Positions 1-9,100 of a stretch of 64,000 nucleotides of DNA are shown piece by piece. The stretch spans positions 62,001 to 126,000 of the forward strand of contig NZ_MWPH01000005.1 in assembly GCF_002177135.1 (NCBI RefSeq), given 5' to 3'. The stretch comes from Natronolimnobius baerhuensis (GTDB lineage Archaea > Halobacteriota > Halobacteria > Halobacteriales > Natrialbaceae). Below the pieces are notes generated by a model. That model was not told where the DNA came from. It saw only the letters and a list, made by a program, of their open reading frames with translations, and searched no databases. The first letter of the stretch is position 1. Each line of letters begins with the position of its first letter. Made by a program: the position numbers and the translations under genes.

Positions 1-2
1 CA

Positions 3-464
3 GATTACCTTGACCTCTTCGATCACGAGGACGTCCGGACGGTCGTCGAGAACACCTACGGCGTCTGTGAGTACCTCGACCGGTTCGATCTCGACCGCGA
101 AATCGACTTCGCTGCACCCAACGACTATCTTGCCTACCACGGCCACTGCCACCAGAAAGCCCACGCAAAGGATCACCATGCAGTCGGGATCCTCCGGCGG
201 GCTGGCTACGCCGTCGATCCGCTGGACTCGACGTGCTGTGGCATGGCCGGCTCCTTCGGCTACGAGGTCGAACACTACTCAATGAGCAAGGCCATCGGCG
301 AAGTCCTCTACGGCCAGGTCGACGAGAGCGAGGGTGACCGCGTCGTCGCGCCGGGCGCGTCCTGCCGGACCCAACTCGAGGACCGTCCGGGTGCGACCGA
401 AGAGCCCCCGACACCGATTGAAGTCATCGCCGAGGCACTCGAAAACGGTAGCGATCGCCGGTAA
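3..464 (+). CDS. C-terminal part of an (Fe-S)-binding FAD-linked oxidoreductase (CCG domain)
   Basis: The frame is open from the window edge to a TAA at 462-464, so the 5' part lies outside. The visible ~153 residues contain GHCHQKAH and then CCGMAGSFGYE, the Cys/His pattern of CCG domains that bind Fe-S clusters in GlpC, HdrD and the C-terminal half of FAD-dependent D-lactate/glycolate dehydrogenases. In haloarchaea this domain is often fused to an FAD-binding domain, but the fusion cannot be seen here. GC-rich codon use suggests chromosomal backbone next to an integrated element. The exact substrate cannot be told. Confidence 0.8.
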   Translation, partial: DYLDLFDHEDVRTVVENTYGVCEYLDRFDLDREIDFAAPNDYLAYHGHCHQKAHAKDHHAVGILRRAGYAVDPLDSTCCGMAGSFGYEVEHYSMSKAIGEVLYGQVDESEGDRVVAPGASCRTQLEDRPGATEEPPTPIEVIAEALENGSDRR

Positions 465-703
465 GATTCGAAAACAGGGCCCACGACCGAGACGACGACC
501 CCGCTTTTCGTTCCGAATGACGGCACAGCGACACCGGAACTCACAGTTGGTCGATTCGACCCACACGGACTGGTCTCTGACGGTGACGACGTCGTGGGAC
601 TTCTCGGCTGCAACGGTCGAACTGACACTACTAACGTTGTTCACGATCCGGCCGACATTTTGCTGCCGATGAAGACCATTGAGGCGTGGGACCTCCCGAG
701 TGA
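465..703. other. Spacer with an open frame lacking a start
   Basis: Between the Fe-S protein and the integrase, the + frame continues open after TAA to a TGA at 768-770. The translation (for example LFVPNDGTATPEL at the start, ILLPMKTIEAWDLP near the end) has haloarchaeal composition but no usable start codon and overlaps the integrase tail. It could be a fragment of a gene cut by integration. Confidence 0.25.
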
Positions 704-1825
704 TCACTCACGCACTTCGTCTATCGACTCGGCGACGTCCTCCGCTTTGATATCCGAATACGCCTCATGAGTTGTTTCAATCGACGAGTGTCGCAGCGCT
801 GATTGGGCCAACTCCGAGTGACCTTTTTTGTACAACTCAGCCCCCAATGCTCGCCGTGCACCATGTGGCTGGAGGTAGTCAGCATCACCCTCGAGTTCAA
901 TCCCAGCCTCATGGGTCAACTGCTTCAGGATCTGTCGTCCGGCTTCTTTCGTGATCGACGGCGGAGCAACCTGTTTTTCACGGCAGACAGCATCGATATC
1001 GGTGCCGGTTGCAGGTCGATCGCCCGTGGCATCTTCGACGGCCTGGTACTTGCTTGCTGTATGGCCAGTCGGAAACAGTGGCCACTCGCTGATCGGTGGC
1101 TCTTGGATGCGCTCAAGGCGTGCAAGCGCGCCGTGGGCAGCTTCCGTCAGCCCGACAGTTTCGTACTTGCGAGACTTGCCGAAGACTTCGAGTCGGCCAT
1201 GCTCTAAGTCGACGTCGCCCCACGTCAGCCCGTCACGGTGGTTGTCATTCGGATCACGAAAGCACTCGGCTCCCCGAAGCCCAAGTTCGGCCAGCAAGAC
1301 AACAATGGTTCGGTCGCGGTAAGCACGCTCGAGCGAGACGCTGATCGTTTCCTCACGAGCCATGCTAATTCGTTCGTCCGCGTAGGCGATAAGTTGTTTT
1401 CGCTGTTCGGGTGTCCAGAACTGGGTGTCTCGAGTCGGTGTGTCTTCGGGCAGGAACTCTTCGGCCGCTTCGGTATCGGCTGGGTTGGTGTCAAGTTTGC
1501 CGTCGCGTACACAAAACGACAGGAACGCGCGAATGTATCGAAAATAAGTGTTCGCTGTCGAGCCGGCGATTTCATTGTCGATGTACTCGGTTCGCAACTC
1601 GAGGCCGTAATCACGCAGATCGTCGTCAGTCAGTTCGTCGACGGCGTCAATTCCCTGGGACACACAGTACTCCGCAAAGTCCTCGAGCGGTGGTCGCATC
1701 GCTGTGCGACTAGCGCCGGATTCGAGTTTCTTCGTGAGATAGCGTTCGACCGCGTCCTTGACGGTCGTATCCGTGGGGTTTCGGCCTCGAGATTCGGTCC
1801 TAACCCCAGAATTTCCTGAATCCAT
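704..1825 (-). CDS. Tyrosine recombinase / integrase
   Basis: A 373-residue phage-integrase-family protein that would cut and rejoin DNA at attachment sites. The N-terminal half (about 20-125) resembles a core-binding SAM-like domain. The catalytic half shows Arg184 (ELGLRGAE), a candidate Lys217 or Lys220 (GKSRKYET), His321-x-x-Arg324 (PHGARR), His346 (LRHSSIETT) and nucleophile Tyr356, so it appears complete. I chose the ATG at 1825; the frame stays open to 1891 but those residues look non-homologous. It lies at the boundary between the metabolic gene and the accessory region, as expected for the integrase of an integrated element. An inverted repeat lies 40 bases upstream. Confidence 0.9.
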   Translation of the reverse strand: MDSGNSGVRTESRGRNPTDTTVKDAVERYLTKKLESGASRTAMRPPLEDFAEYCVSQGIDAVDELTDDDLRDYGLELRTEYIDNEIAGSTANTYFRYIRAFLSFCVRDGKLDTNPADTEAAEEFLPEDTPTRDTQFWTPEQRKQLIAYADERISMAREETISVSLERAYRDRTIVVLLAELGLRGAECFRDPNDNHRDGLTWGDVDLEHGRLEVFGKSRKYETVGLTEAAHGALARLERIQEPPISEWPLFPTGHTASKYQAVEDATGDRPATGTDIDAVCREKQVAPPSITKEAGRQILKQLTHEAGIELEGDADYLQPHGARRALGAELYKKGHSELAQSALRHSSIETTHEAYSDIKAEDVAESIDEVRE

Positions 1826-1864
1826 GATTGTCACTGTGGGGTACAGCGTCGCCCCACGTAAATC

Positions 1865-1894
1865 TACTTGGTTAAACTGGCCTTTGACCAAGTA
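1865..1894. promoter_or_regulatory. Inverted repeat upstream of the integrase
   Basis: TACTTGGT (1865-1872) and ACCAAGTA (1887-1894) are perfect 8-base arms separated by 14 bases, 40 bases upstream of the integrase start. This could be an operator or an integrase arm site. Confidence 0.4.
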
Positions 1895-1949
1895 AGACCT
1901 ATATCGTTTCTACCGTCTGTTTGTGGTAGTTTCAAGCCCTCTACCCCAA

Positions 1950-1982
1950 ATATAGCATTTTATACACCATATAGTGCTATAT
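1950..1982. promoter_or_regulatory. AT-rich inverted repeat in the integrase upstream region
   Basis: ATATAGCA (1950-1957) and TGCTATAT (1975-1982) form an AT-rich inverted repeat with a 17-base spacer. Together with the repeat at 1865-1894 it is the main structure in the gene-free stretch 1826-2176. I see no gene there. Confidence 0.3.
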
Positions 1983-2131
1983 AAAATACCCCACTCGATC
2001 ACTAGAAATGAATCGGACAGAAACAAACGTCTGACGCGTTCTCGAGTGTGTGCTGCTGAGAAGTGTCCTACAACACAAGCCATTCGCTGGTGCCACCAGA
2101 ACATTTTACTGCATGGTAGTGCTATCTCGAG

Positions 2132-2392
2132 TTGGTAGAGCGCCGGTGCCCGAGTGCGTACTCGGAGACCGGTTCCTCAGAGAACGATACCGATTACGAG
2201 AGCGATTGCTGTACCAATTGCTGTCGCCACTCGAGGACCAGCGGCAATCTCAAGTTGAATTGAGAGTGTTGACTGATTCGCCCACCTTGGGTTCGAGTAG
2301 CCGCCTGATTCGTCGGCGCAATCGCTGTTGTGGTTGTCGTCACTCATGATCGAATGTCGGATGGAGGACGGGGGCTTGGTAGAGCGCCGGTG
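2132..2392 (+). repeat. Pair of 17-base direct repeats resembling a tRNA D-arm
   Basis: TTGGTAGAGCGCCGGTG occurs at 2132-2148 and again at 2376-2392. The GGTAGAGC core resembles the D-arm of tRNA genes, but no anticodon or T-arm could be folded around either copy. The copies bracket the small ORF at 2177-2347. They could be attachment-site relics of an integrative element. Confidence 0.35.
2177..2347 (-). CDS. Small putative membrane protein (56 aa)
   Basis: The ORF starts at ATG 2347 (MSDDNHNSDCADESGG). An acidic N-terminus is followed by a C-terminal hydrophobic stretch of about 20 residues (VATAIGTAIALVIGIVL) that would form one membrane helix ending at the C-terminus. The acidic composition is typical of haloarchaeal genes. 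No family was recognised. It lies between the two 17-base repeats. Because it is short it could be spurious. Confidence 0.45.
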   Translation of the reverse strand: MSDDNHNSDCADESGGYSNPRWANQSTLSIQLEIAAGPRVATAIGTAIALVIGIVL

Positions 2393-2514
2393 TCCGCCCG
2401 CCAACGACAATATCTGGGTACACGCGTCCCACACAAAAAGCCACCCTTTACGCGTATAAAGCGGACGTATTTTCCGGATTCCATTTTAGAGGTAAGGGAA
2501 GTGGAGTTTGAAAA

Positions 2515-2797
2515 TTAAGTCCGGTCTTTACTAACAGGATATTTCATGGCGGTCGCCACTGGCAGGGTGTAGATAGTAGACGTATTCGCGTGGTCAGCGG
2601 GTACTACGACCGTCATCCCTCGATCCGTTGCCGATGCAACAGCGCCTCTTTGATCGATAGTCCGTCTAACCGGCGATTTCATCTGCCAGTTGGTAGGCCC
2701 GGCCCTCCCGGTGTGGGTTTGCGTCGTACCAATTCGCGTTGTATTCGACGAGCGATTCAACGATCAACAAGTCTTCTTGAAAGGTTCGGTCGGACAT
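2515..2797 (-). pseudogene. Decayed small gene, frame broken
   Basis: From ATG at 2797 the minus strand encodes 43 convincing acidic residues (MSDRTFQEDLLIVESLVEYN and on to ADEIAG), then a TAG at 2666-2668. Coding-like sequence resumes in another frame to 2515 (ending AMKYPVSKDRT). Two frames joined at a stop suggest a small regulator-sized protein inactivated by a frameshift. No function is assigned. Confidence 0.35.
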
Positions 2798-2848
2798 CAC
2801 CGCGTTTGGCCGTGTTATCGGGTATAATGTCTTGATAAGGTTGATCGG

Positions 2849-3106
2849 TTACTCGAGGCCGTCGACAACGGTGTCTTTCATGGCGCGGAATCGCTTGCCC
2901 CGATTGTCGTAGAAGTTCACTCGCCGGAGTTGCGGGATAACGATTGCGTATCCCTTCGGTGGCGAACCCGACAACGAGTACACGACACTCCCGACAGTGC
3001 CGTGGTCGTCAGTCCGTTCGTTCTTAACGGGTTCGCGACTCGAATTGTCGCCGCCGTAGTGACTCGAGAGTTTTTCGCGTATGTCCGCCTCAGTGAATGT
3101 GTCCAT
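2849..3106 (-). CDS. Hypothetical protein (85 aa)
   Basis: I place the start at MDTFTEADIREKL (ATG at 3106), because a TATA-like TTTAAA lies at 3131-3136, about 27 bases upstream, which suits a leaderless haloarchaeal transcript. The longer frame to 3211 runs through that promoter. The N-terminus could form a short helix-turn-helix; the C-terminus is basic (GKRFRAMKDTVVDG). No family was recognised. It is divergent from the membrane protein at 3223. Confidence 0.55.
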   Translation of the reverse strand: MDTFTEADIREKLSSHYGGDNSSREPVKNERTDDHGTVGSVVYSLSGSPPKGYAIVIPQLRRVNFYDNRGKRFRAMKDTVVDGLE

Positions 3107-3130
3107 GGAATAGGCATGTTCCGTGATGAG

Positions 3131-3136
3131 TTTAAA
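3131..3136 (-). promoter_or_regulatory. TATA-like box for the gene at 2849-3106
   Basis: TTTAAA lies 25-30 bases upstream of the ATG at 3106, the usual spacing for a leaderless archaeal transcript. Confidence 0.45.
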
Positions 3137-3222
3137 TTTCTGCAATAGTGGTGAAAGTAAAACAAGTTCGAGAGCCACACCTTTGACCTCCGAATCCGTA
3201 GCCTCGAGCAATCAGAACCAGC

Positions 3223-3570
3223 ATGGCTGAACAGGTTGAATCCCACGACGAGAACGATACCGACGAACTAACGGGTAGTGTCGACGAGGTTCCCGACGAC
3301 AAAACAGTCGAATGGGGCGAGGTACAGTGGGTCGGACTCTTCGGACTCATTTCGAGTTATTTTGTCTTTTCTGGGTCAATTGCGCTGTTCCAATATCTCG
3401 ACTGGATTGGGATTGCACCGATGATTGCGTCAGCCGTCGAGCCACTCCCCGAAGCCGTTATCGGCATTCTCGGTGTCATCTCACTGTTTGTGAATTTTGT
3501 ATTGATGGGGCTACTGCTCTGGAATGCAGAGTTTGTAAAGAATTGGCTCGAAGAGAATACGACGTTATAG
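3223..3570 (+). CDS. Small integral membrane protein (115 aa)
   Basis: An acidic cytoplasmic-type N-terminus of about 45 residues (MAEQVESHDENDTDELTG) is followed by two hydrophobic segments, roughly residues 47-68 (WVGLFGLISSYFVFSG) and 82-104 (AVIGILGVISLFVNFVLMGLLL), and a short charged tail. This predicts a two-helix membrane protein. No enzymatic motif is visible and no family was recognised. The start is the first ATG, about 12 bases into the divergent intergenic space. Confidence 0.65.
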   Translation: MAEQVESHDENDTDELTGSVDEVPDDKTVEWGEVQWVGLFGLISSYFVFSGSIALFQYLDWIGIAPMIASAVEPLPEAVIGILGVISLFVNFVLMGLLLWNAEFVKNWLEENTTL

Positions 3571-3576
3571 ATCGAT

Positions 3577-3824
3577 TCAACGCCGCTGGGCGCTGACAGC
3601 CGATTCTTCCGTTTTCGTGCAAGCTCGAGACCTATCTCGAGGTCGTTGAGCGGGACGGCACGAAATACGTCCGTACCGAAGCGAACGACACTGAAGACGA
3701 CAACCGAGCTCCCGGTAGTACCCAGCGTGTCGATACCCGCAGCCCCTATCGCCATGAATGCCCAACGGTCGAGGTCGAACGTACGATCGGGCGCCATATG
3801 CCACACTTTCACATCCAATGTCAA
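3577..3824 (-). pseudogene. Fragment of a membrane protein gene without a proper start
   Basis: The minus frame encodes MAPDRTFDLDRWAFMAIGAA followed by GIDTLGTTGSSVVVFSVVRFG, a plausible membrane segment, then a charged end. Upstream the frame runs into a stop without a start codon, and downstream it runs antisense through the 3223-3570 gene. It looks like a decayed fragment within the otherwise gene-free stretch 3571-4035. Confidence 0.3.
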
Positions 3825-4035
3825 AGGCGCTATTTCGTCGGGGGTGAGCGTCAGTAGCGCCTGTATGTCGTGTGGCAGGCCGTAGGGGGACGTGGGGATG
3901 CAGAACTTCGGTCATTTCACCATGAAGAAAAGCACACCACTCAACAGAGTCCCAATCGGCCATCGCGCCCAACTTGAGGGCCGACACCGTTAGTCGCCAG
4001 CTGGAAATACGTTAGTTATTTTATATGGATTAATA

Positions 4036-4551
4036 TCAAGAATTGAAATAATCAGAGCCATACTCACCTTCATTGTCCAATATCAAGTTGAGAAATTGTT
4101 CCTCAGTGATTTCACCATCTTGATAGGACTCTGCCCATCCATGTTCGATTCCATAGAACCCTATTGGGTCTTCGTAAATGATTATTTTTACAACAAGAAT
4201 GTCTGGAGAATCGTACTCGTAATCATCTCCAGCATAAAAACCGCTATAAAAACCCGCCACATGTGATGCCTCTGATATTAAAAGATCATCAGTAGCATCT
4301 ACCGCTTCTGTTCCAACAGTTAACAGACCTATATTTTGGTCATCAACTTCATAGTCATAGATAGGGAACGGTGTTTCTTCGTCAAGGAATTCTGGAAACA
4401 TCTCATGGGCCGTTTCAGTTGCCCAATCCTTATCTACTTCAAGATTATCCGATTTATCCTGAACTTCAGAATTGTTTTCATCACCATCAGACATGCATCC
4501 ACCGAGGAGCGCTAACCCAGTGAGTCCACTGAGAACCTCACGTCGACGCAT
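4036..4551 (-). CDS. Tat-exported lipoprotein of unknown function
   Basis: The 171-residue product begins MRRREVLSGLTGLALLGGCM, a twin-arginine signal followed by a lipobox (LLGGC), so it is probably exported by Tat and lipid-anchored. The mature part is very acidic, with an IIIYEDPIGFYGIEHGW segment. An ATG three codons earlier (4560) is also possible. No family was recognised. It starts an AT-richer stretch that continues to about 11.8 kb. Confidence 0.75.
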   Translation of the reverse strand: MRRREVLSGLTGLALLGGCMSDGDENNSEVQDKSDNLEVDKDWATETAHEMFPEFLDEETPFPIYDYEVDDQNIGLLTVGTEAVDATDDLLISEASHVAGFYSGFYAGDDYEYDSPDILVVKIIIYEDPIGFYGIEHGWAESYQDGEITEEQFLNLILDNEGEYGSDYFNS

Positions 4552-4560
4552 CCAAATCAT

Positions 4561-5355
4561 TGGTTCTCCCCCTTTCTAATACAAAGAGTTCATTTTGTGC
4601 TCCCTTGGCACCACTATACTCATCAGTTGATCGCTGTACTTTACTGCTATAGGTCAGCATACAGGAATCTAACAGACCAAAGACAAAGTAACTAACACTA
4701 AGACAACTGGAATGACGTTCCAGACATGTGATCAGTGTTAGTATTATTCATACGGAAAACACCGACCACCTGTTAATTAAGGTAGTTGGAAGGTATTCTC
4801 AAGCGGACAGAATGGTTCCAGCACGCAGATCATGCTTCGTTGCAAGCAACACTCGAACTCAACCGTGACACTGGTTGATTGCTCCGCCGCAATTTTCGCG
4901 ACCACTGGAAGGAGACTAACGCACTCTTTCTGAGTCGTTTGAGCGATCGCTTGACCCCTCCTCCGCTCGTTCCAGTGCCTCAACGAGGCTACCGCTGTCC
5001 TGATCATGGACCTGTCTCGCCGACCGACCGCCAACACGGAGGGCGTGCGCGTGCGTTTGTGTGTACCAAAAACAGCTGTGGACATACCGTGACGAATACG
5101 ACTGTCGAGTTTCGACGCGAGGTATTCGGACTCGAGTACACGATTATCAGCGGTTTCAAGCGTGAGAACGATGAGTGACCCATTCGAGACTGCGTAGCTG
5201 GCGGCGATATCCGATAGTGTTTTGAAACTGGTTTGTGAACTAACTGATTGGCGTGCGAAAGGCTCACTTCGGCCCTCTGTGTTCGTATTTCACTCGCAAA
5301 AGCGGGGTACGGTTCGTGTGTTCTATGCTTGAGTCGGATGTTTCACTACGGTGAG
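4561..5355. other. Long stretch with only decayed coding traces
   Basis: No convincing intact gene. Short traces of coding character occur on both strands. On the plus strand a peptide with CPDHG and FVCTKNSCGH (about 4998-5090) recalls a zinc ribbon, but the frame is interrupted or lacks a family match. I treat this as degraded sequence. Confidence 0.4.
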
Positions 5356-5637
5356 TTAGATATCCTCACCCCACTCGCGAAGGATTTCCTCAGCGTCGTC
5401 GATATTTTCCATCCCGGCGCGGTAGATCGCTTCCCGAACGTCGAACTTGTAAATGTCGTCGCCGAACCGGTCCTCAACTTCGCGACGGGCGTCTTTCTCT
5501 GCTCCATTGGTGTCGCTATAGAGCAAGAGTTGGTGTGACCTACGCCGCCCATCTTTCAGCGAGTTGCGTCGGACAAGCCGGGGAGTATCCTCTGTGATTT
5601 TGTTTTCTACGTCCCCGTTCAGTAACGCCTCGCCGAA
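5356..5637 (-). pseudogene. 5'-truncated gene remnant
   Basis: The frame read from 5637 down to TAA at 5356-5358 gives about 93 acidic residues with good haloarchaeal character (FGEALLNGDVENKITEDTPR near the start, AEEILREWGEDI at the end). It is preceded directly by a stop and has no start codon before an internal Met, so it appears truncated. The family was not recognised. Confidence 0.4.
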
Positions 5638-5717
5638 TTACCTTGATGGAATTACAAGATGTTTCCACACGAATCCACAGTAATTAATCAAACAATCGAG
5701 ATTATGGAGAAGAAATT

Positions 5718-6170
5718 CTAACTCATCATCTCGACAACATCAGTTCGATAAGCCTCTATACAAACTGTGTCCCCAATATCAAACATGTGATTAGTAGTTT
5801 TTTGTTGTGTTTTTTCCATATCTACATATATTGTCCCGCTAGGGATTTTAGCGCAAATACCAATCGTATCATCCAAATCAGACCATGATGGTTGTTTGAT
5901 GAATTCAATTATATCTCCGACATATTGTTGTGTCGACTTGCTTCCTCCTTTTACCAATGGTTTTTGATCACTTTGCGAGATACTGTTAGCTCTGGCAACG
6001 ACCTTTAGCTGCACTTGATCACCAATCTGGTCAGATGATAAAACTGGAACAGTTCCATCAAACACATTTAATTCATCTCCATTATTCAGTTTTACAACGA
6101 CAGTCTGAGTATACACTGTCTCTCCGTATTGTGCTTCTGGCTCGATCTCGATAATTTTACATTCAATCAT
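5718..6170 (-). CDS. Putative immunity protein for the upstream toxin-like protein
   Basis: A 150-residue soluble acidic protein without signal peptide or membrane segment (MIECKIIEIEPEAQYGETVY). Its ATG at 6170 overlaps the stop of the giant secreted protein (ATGA overlap), so the two are translationally coupled. In polymorphic toxin loci the gene directly after the toxin domain normally encodes the cytoplasmic immunity protein; that role is inferred from position only, and no family was recognised. AT-rich codon use matches the upstream gene. Confidence 0.55.
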   Translation of the reverse strand: MIECKIIEIEPEAQYGETVYTQTVVVKLNNGDELNVFDGTVPVLSSDQIGDQVQLKVVARANSISQSDQKPLVKGGSKSTQQYVGDIIEFIKQPSWSDLDDTIGICAKIPSGTIYVDMEKTQQKTTNHMFDIGDTVCIEAYRTDVVEMMS

Positions 6171-9100
6171 GTGTCGAAACTTGGCTGACCAGGGTGTGAG
6201 GTAACAGTGAATCCGTTCTCGCCGGTTATCACAGTAACGTCTTGTCCGTTAATGGAGTGGACATATGCATAACCACCCCCATCAGAACTCGGTATTCTAT
6301 GTGCATCGCCATGTTTAACTGATTCATGAATTGCATTCTTTATTCCAGTCTTGTCTGAAATATCAAGTCGAGAGCTACTATAAAAGTCAGTAGAATGTCG
6401 ATTCATAATATGTTCAAGCCCTGCAGATTCAGATCCTGATTCAAGCCATTTGATTCCCTGCGGAGTGGTTACTACACTAGTTACTTGATTGATATCCCCG
6501 TTAGAATTGATGACTTCTACTAGATCATTTGCATCCAAATCCGGGTCCAAATGTCGATACTGTAAATCTCCACTCTGCCCCGTATCGAGATTTCGATTGT
6601 CATACAATTCACTCAATCGATTAGTGGTCGCTAGATCTTCGTTGAGAACTCGTTGTACATCACTTGGATCGGAAATGTCACTGATGAAACGAACAGTTGC
6701 ATCCCCGTCAGCACTATTTGCTAATCGGGCTGCAAGAGCAGTTTGATCGCTCGAGGATAACGCTTCGAGGTGACTGTTAGGGAGTTGGTCAAGCCGTGTA
6801 AGTGCTATGTCTTGTTTTCCAGGAGAGAATCCACGCTCTTGGAGACCACGCATGACAGTTGGTGCGTCGATTTGCGGATTCCCACCATCAGATACGATAC
6901 GTTGACTTATCTGTGCGGTTTTGGACCCTTGTCCTGCTCGAAGAGTTGGTGTGACATCACTCAAACCAGCCCTTGCCGTGTCAAGACGATTTGATAAATC
7001 AGTCGACTCGGAGGCTCCCTTCGTAATTGTTCCGCCGTATGCCATCGATGCGACGAAGTGGATAGCGTAGCCTTCGTACCAACCCGCTGCATATGCATCA
7101 TATTGATCAGGATTTTCATGCTGGTCATACGGATTATCACGGTCTTGCTGTTGTTCGACGCTTTCAGGTAAATTTTCAATTATTTCTTGGACTAACTCCG
7201 GATCAAGCTCGTCGGCGAACGCTGTTAGTGAACTGTAGACCTCAATAGGATCAGACAGCACTAACATAACGAATTCAGGGAGCTCTGAGGCACCGTGAGT
7301 GAAGCCTGAGAGCGTGCCAGCCGCGTTTGGGTCAAGTCCGTGTTGACTCAGTTCGCCGTAGAAAGACGATTGACTGTGAAGGAGTTGATCTTGGGCGTTC
7401 CCGTGGATATCATTCGCCTCAATCATCGTCTCCGAGCCACGAAGTGCCGTCATGGAACCTTCCCATAACGACTCATACTGAGTATTCCACGTGAGAGCCG
7501 TTGGTGGAGGTGAAAACGTTTCTTCGTCAATCGATGACCCCTCTCGAAGTACTTCGAACGACGAAATTCCCGCGTCGTCCTCCAGTTGATAAGTGTAGCT
7601 GAAGTGCCAGCGAGGACGGTCGAAGCTCGCCCACTGGGAGGACTGTTCGTAATTTACCAGTGTAGCCTCAGGAGGTGTTGTGGTGAACACCGTCGGGTCT
7701 TCGCTATCGAGCGAAAGTGCCTGTGTATCAGAGATACCGTCACCAGTCGTGTCGCTCTGTCGTGGGTTGGTTCCTAACTCGAATTCCTCAACATCGGTTA
7801 GTCCATTTCCGCTCGTATCACTTACTAATGGATCCGAATTAACAAGACGGGTCTCGAAGAACTGGGCTGGATCACGTTCATCATCCGGTTCCGTGACTGC
7901 TTCCATCAACTCAAGCGCATCCTCATGGTTGTCGACGATTTCTATTTCCCAACCATCGAGTTGTTGTTGATCTGGAAGGCCGTCACCGGTCGTATCTACA
8001 CGTCCAGGGTGGGATTCAACATGGTTGAGGTGTGCCTCGAGTTTCGTTTGATTATCTTCTTCGAAGACTTCCCAGTCAATGTCGACTGTCTCGTTGTCGA
8101 GTCGTCCGTCACCACTCGTATCCAGGGAAAGGGGATCTAATTCGAGTGGGTCACCGATGACACTGTCGTCACCATCCGCAATTCGAAGATCCATCTCGGT
8201 GACTGCGTCCGGAATACCGTCATTGTTCGAATCGAGGAGAGTCTTCGGTTCATCATCCGCCTCAACGTCTCCGATGTCGATCTGAACAGTATAGAATTCG
8301 CCAAGCGATGGGGTGAACTCTACGTGACTCTCATTATTCGGTGTACGGAGTTGTAGCCCCTCAGTCCGCTGAGTTCCGGGATTTGTCAGCCGAACCGCAA
8401 CACCATCGGATCTATCAGGCTCTGTTCCGACTTCGAATCCCGTTCGCATTGCATACGAGCCCGAATTGTCCGTCTCATGTCTAATGTCGCCCTTGATGGT
8501 TGTTCCCGATTCAAGTTCGATAAGTTCGTCATTTGAAGTGTAGTAGGTTCCTTGCGGCCCTGTTTCTAACTCCAGTGCATACTGGCCATTTGTCGTTACA
8601 TCAGAGACAATGCGAGACTCAGCGCCTCCATCACTCGTACGCGTATAATTGTCGAAGTCACCTGACTCAAAATTCTCTATCAGTTCACCGTCTCCATATC
8701 GAATATAATCTACAACGCCGTGATCGCCGTCGGACACAAAGTCTCCGATCGATCTAAAATTCAGGTGATTACCATACTCGTCTGGATCGTGATCGTCGAG
8801 AACAGAAGCAGATCCAACCTCAGTACCATCTGAATCAGTGACTGTGACTGTGTATTCGAGTGGGTCATCTACGGTATTATACTCGGTTGATGTAATCGAG
8901 TCTGTAGACGTTAATCGCTCCTCAGAGAAGGTATCCTCGGTGAGATTGTCTGATGCGTTCTCCGCTGTGTTATAGGCGATACGATTTTCACCAACATTTG
9001 GTTCTGTGGAACTCTCAGACAACGCCTGCGTCGCTCCCTTATCCAACGAATTATCCCCCGCATACGTACTGTTCTCAAAGTGCCTATCTTCGAGAACAAT

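Noticed and set aside
334-672. 112-codon plus-strand ORF near the window start
   Set aside because: Arg/Pro/Ser-rich shadow frame of the Fe-S protein gene; the true frame reads through CCGMAGSFGYE.
2132-2200. Possible tRNA gene
   Set aside because: Only a D-arm-like stretch is present; acceptor, anticodon and T-arms could not be paired.
3357-3824. Full-length 155-aa gene on the minus strand
   Set aside because: Its C-terminal half is antisense to a convincing membrane protein and its upstream part lacks a start; only the 3577-3824 part shows coding character.
4777-5267. Several overlapping ORFs of 87-102 codons on both strands
   Set aside because: None has consistent haloarchaeal codon character over its length or a recognisable domain; likely decayed sequence.
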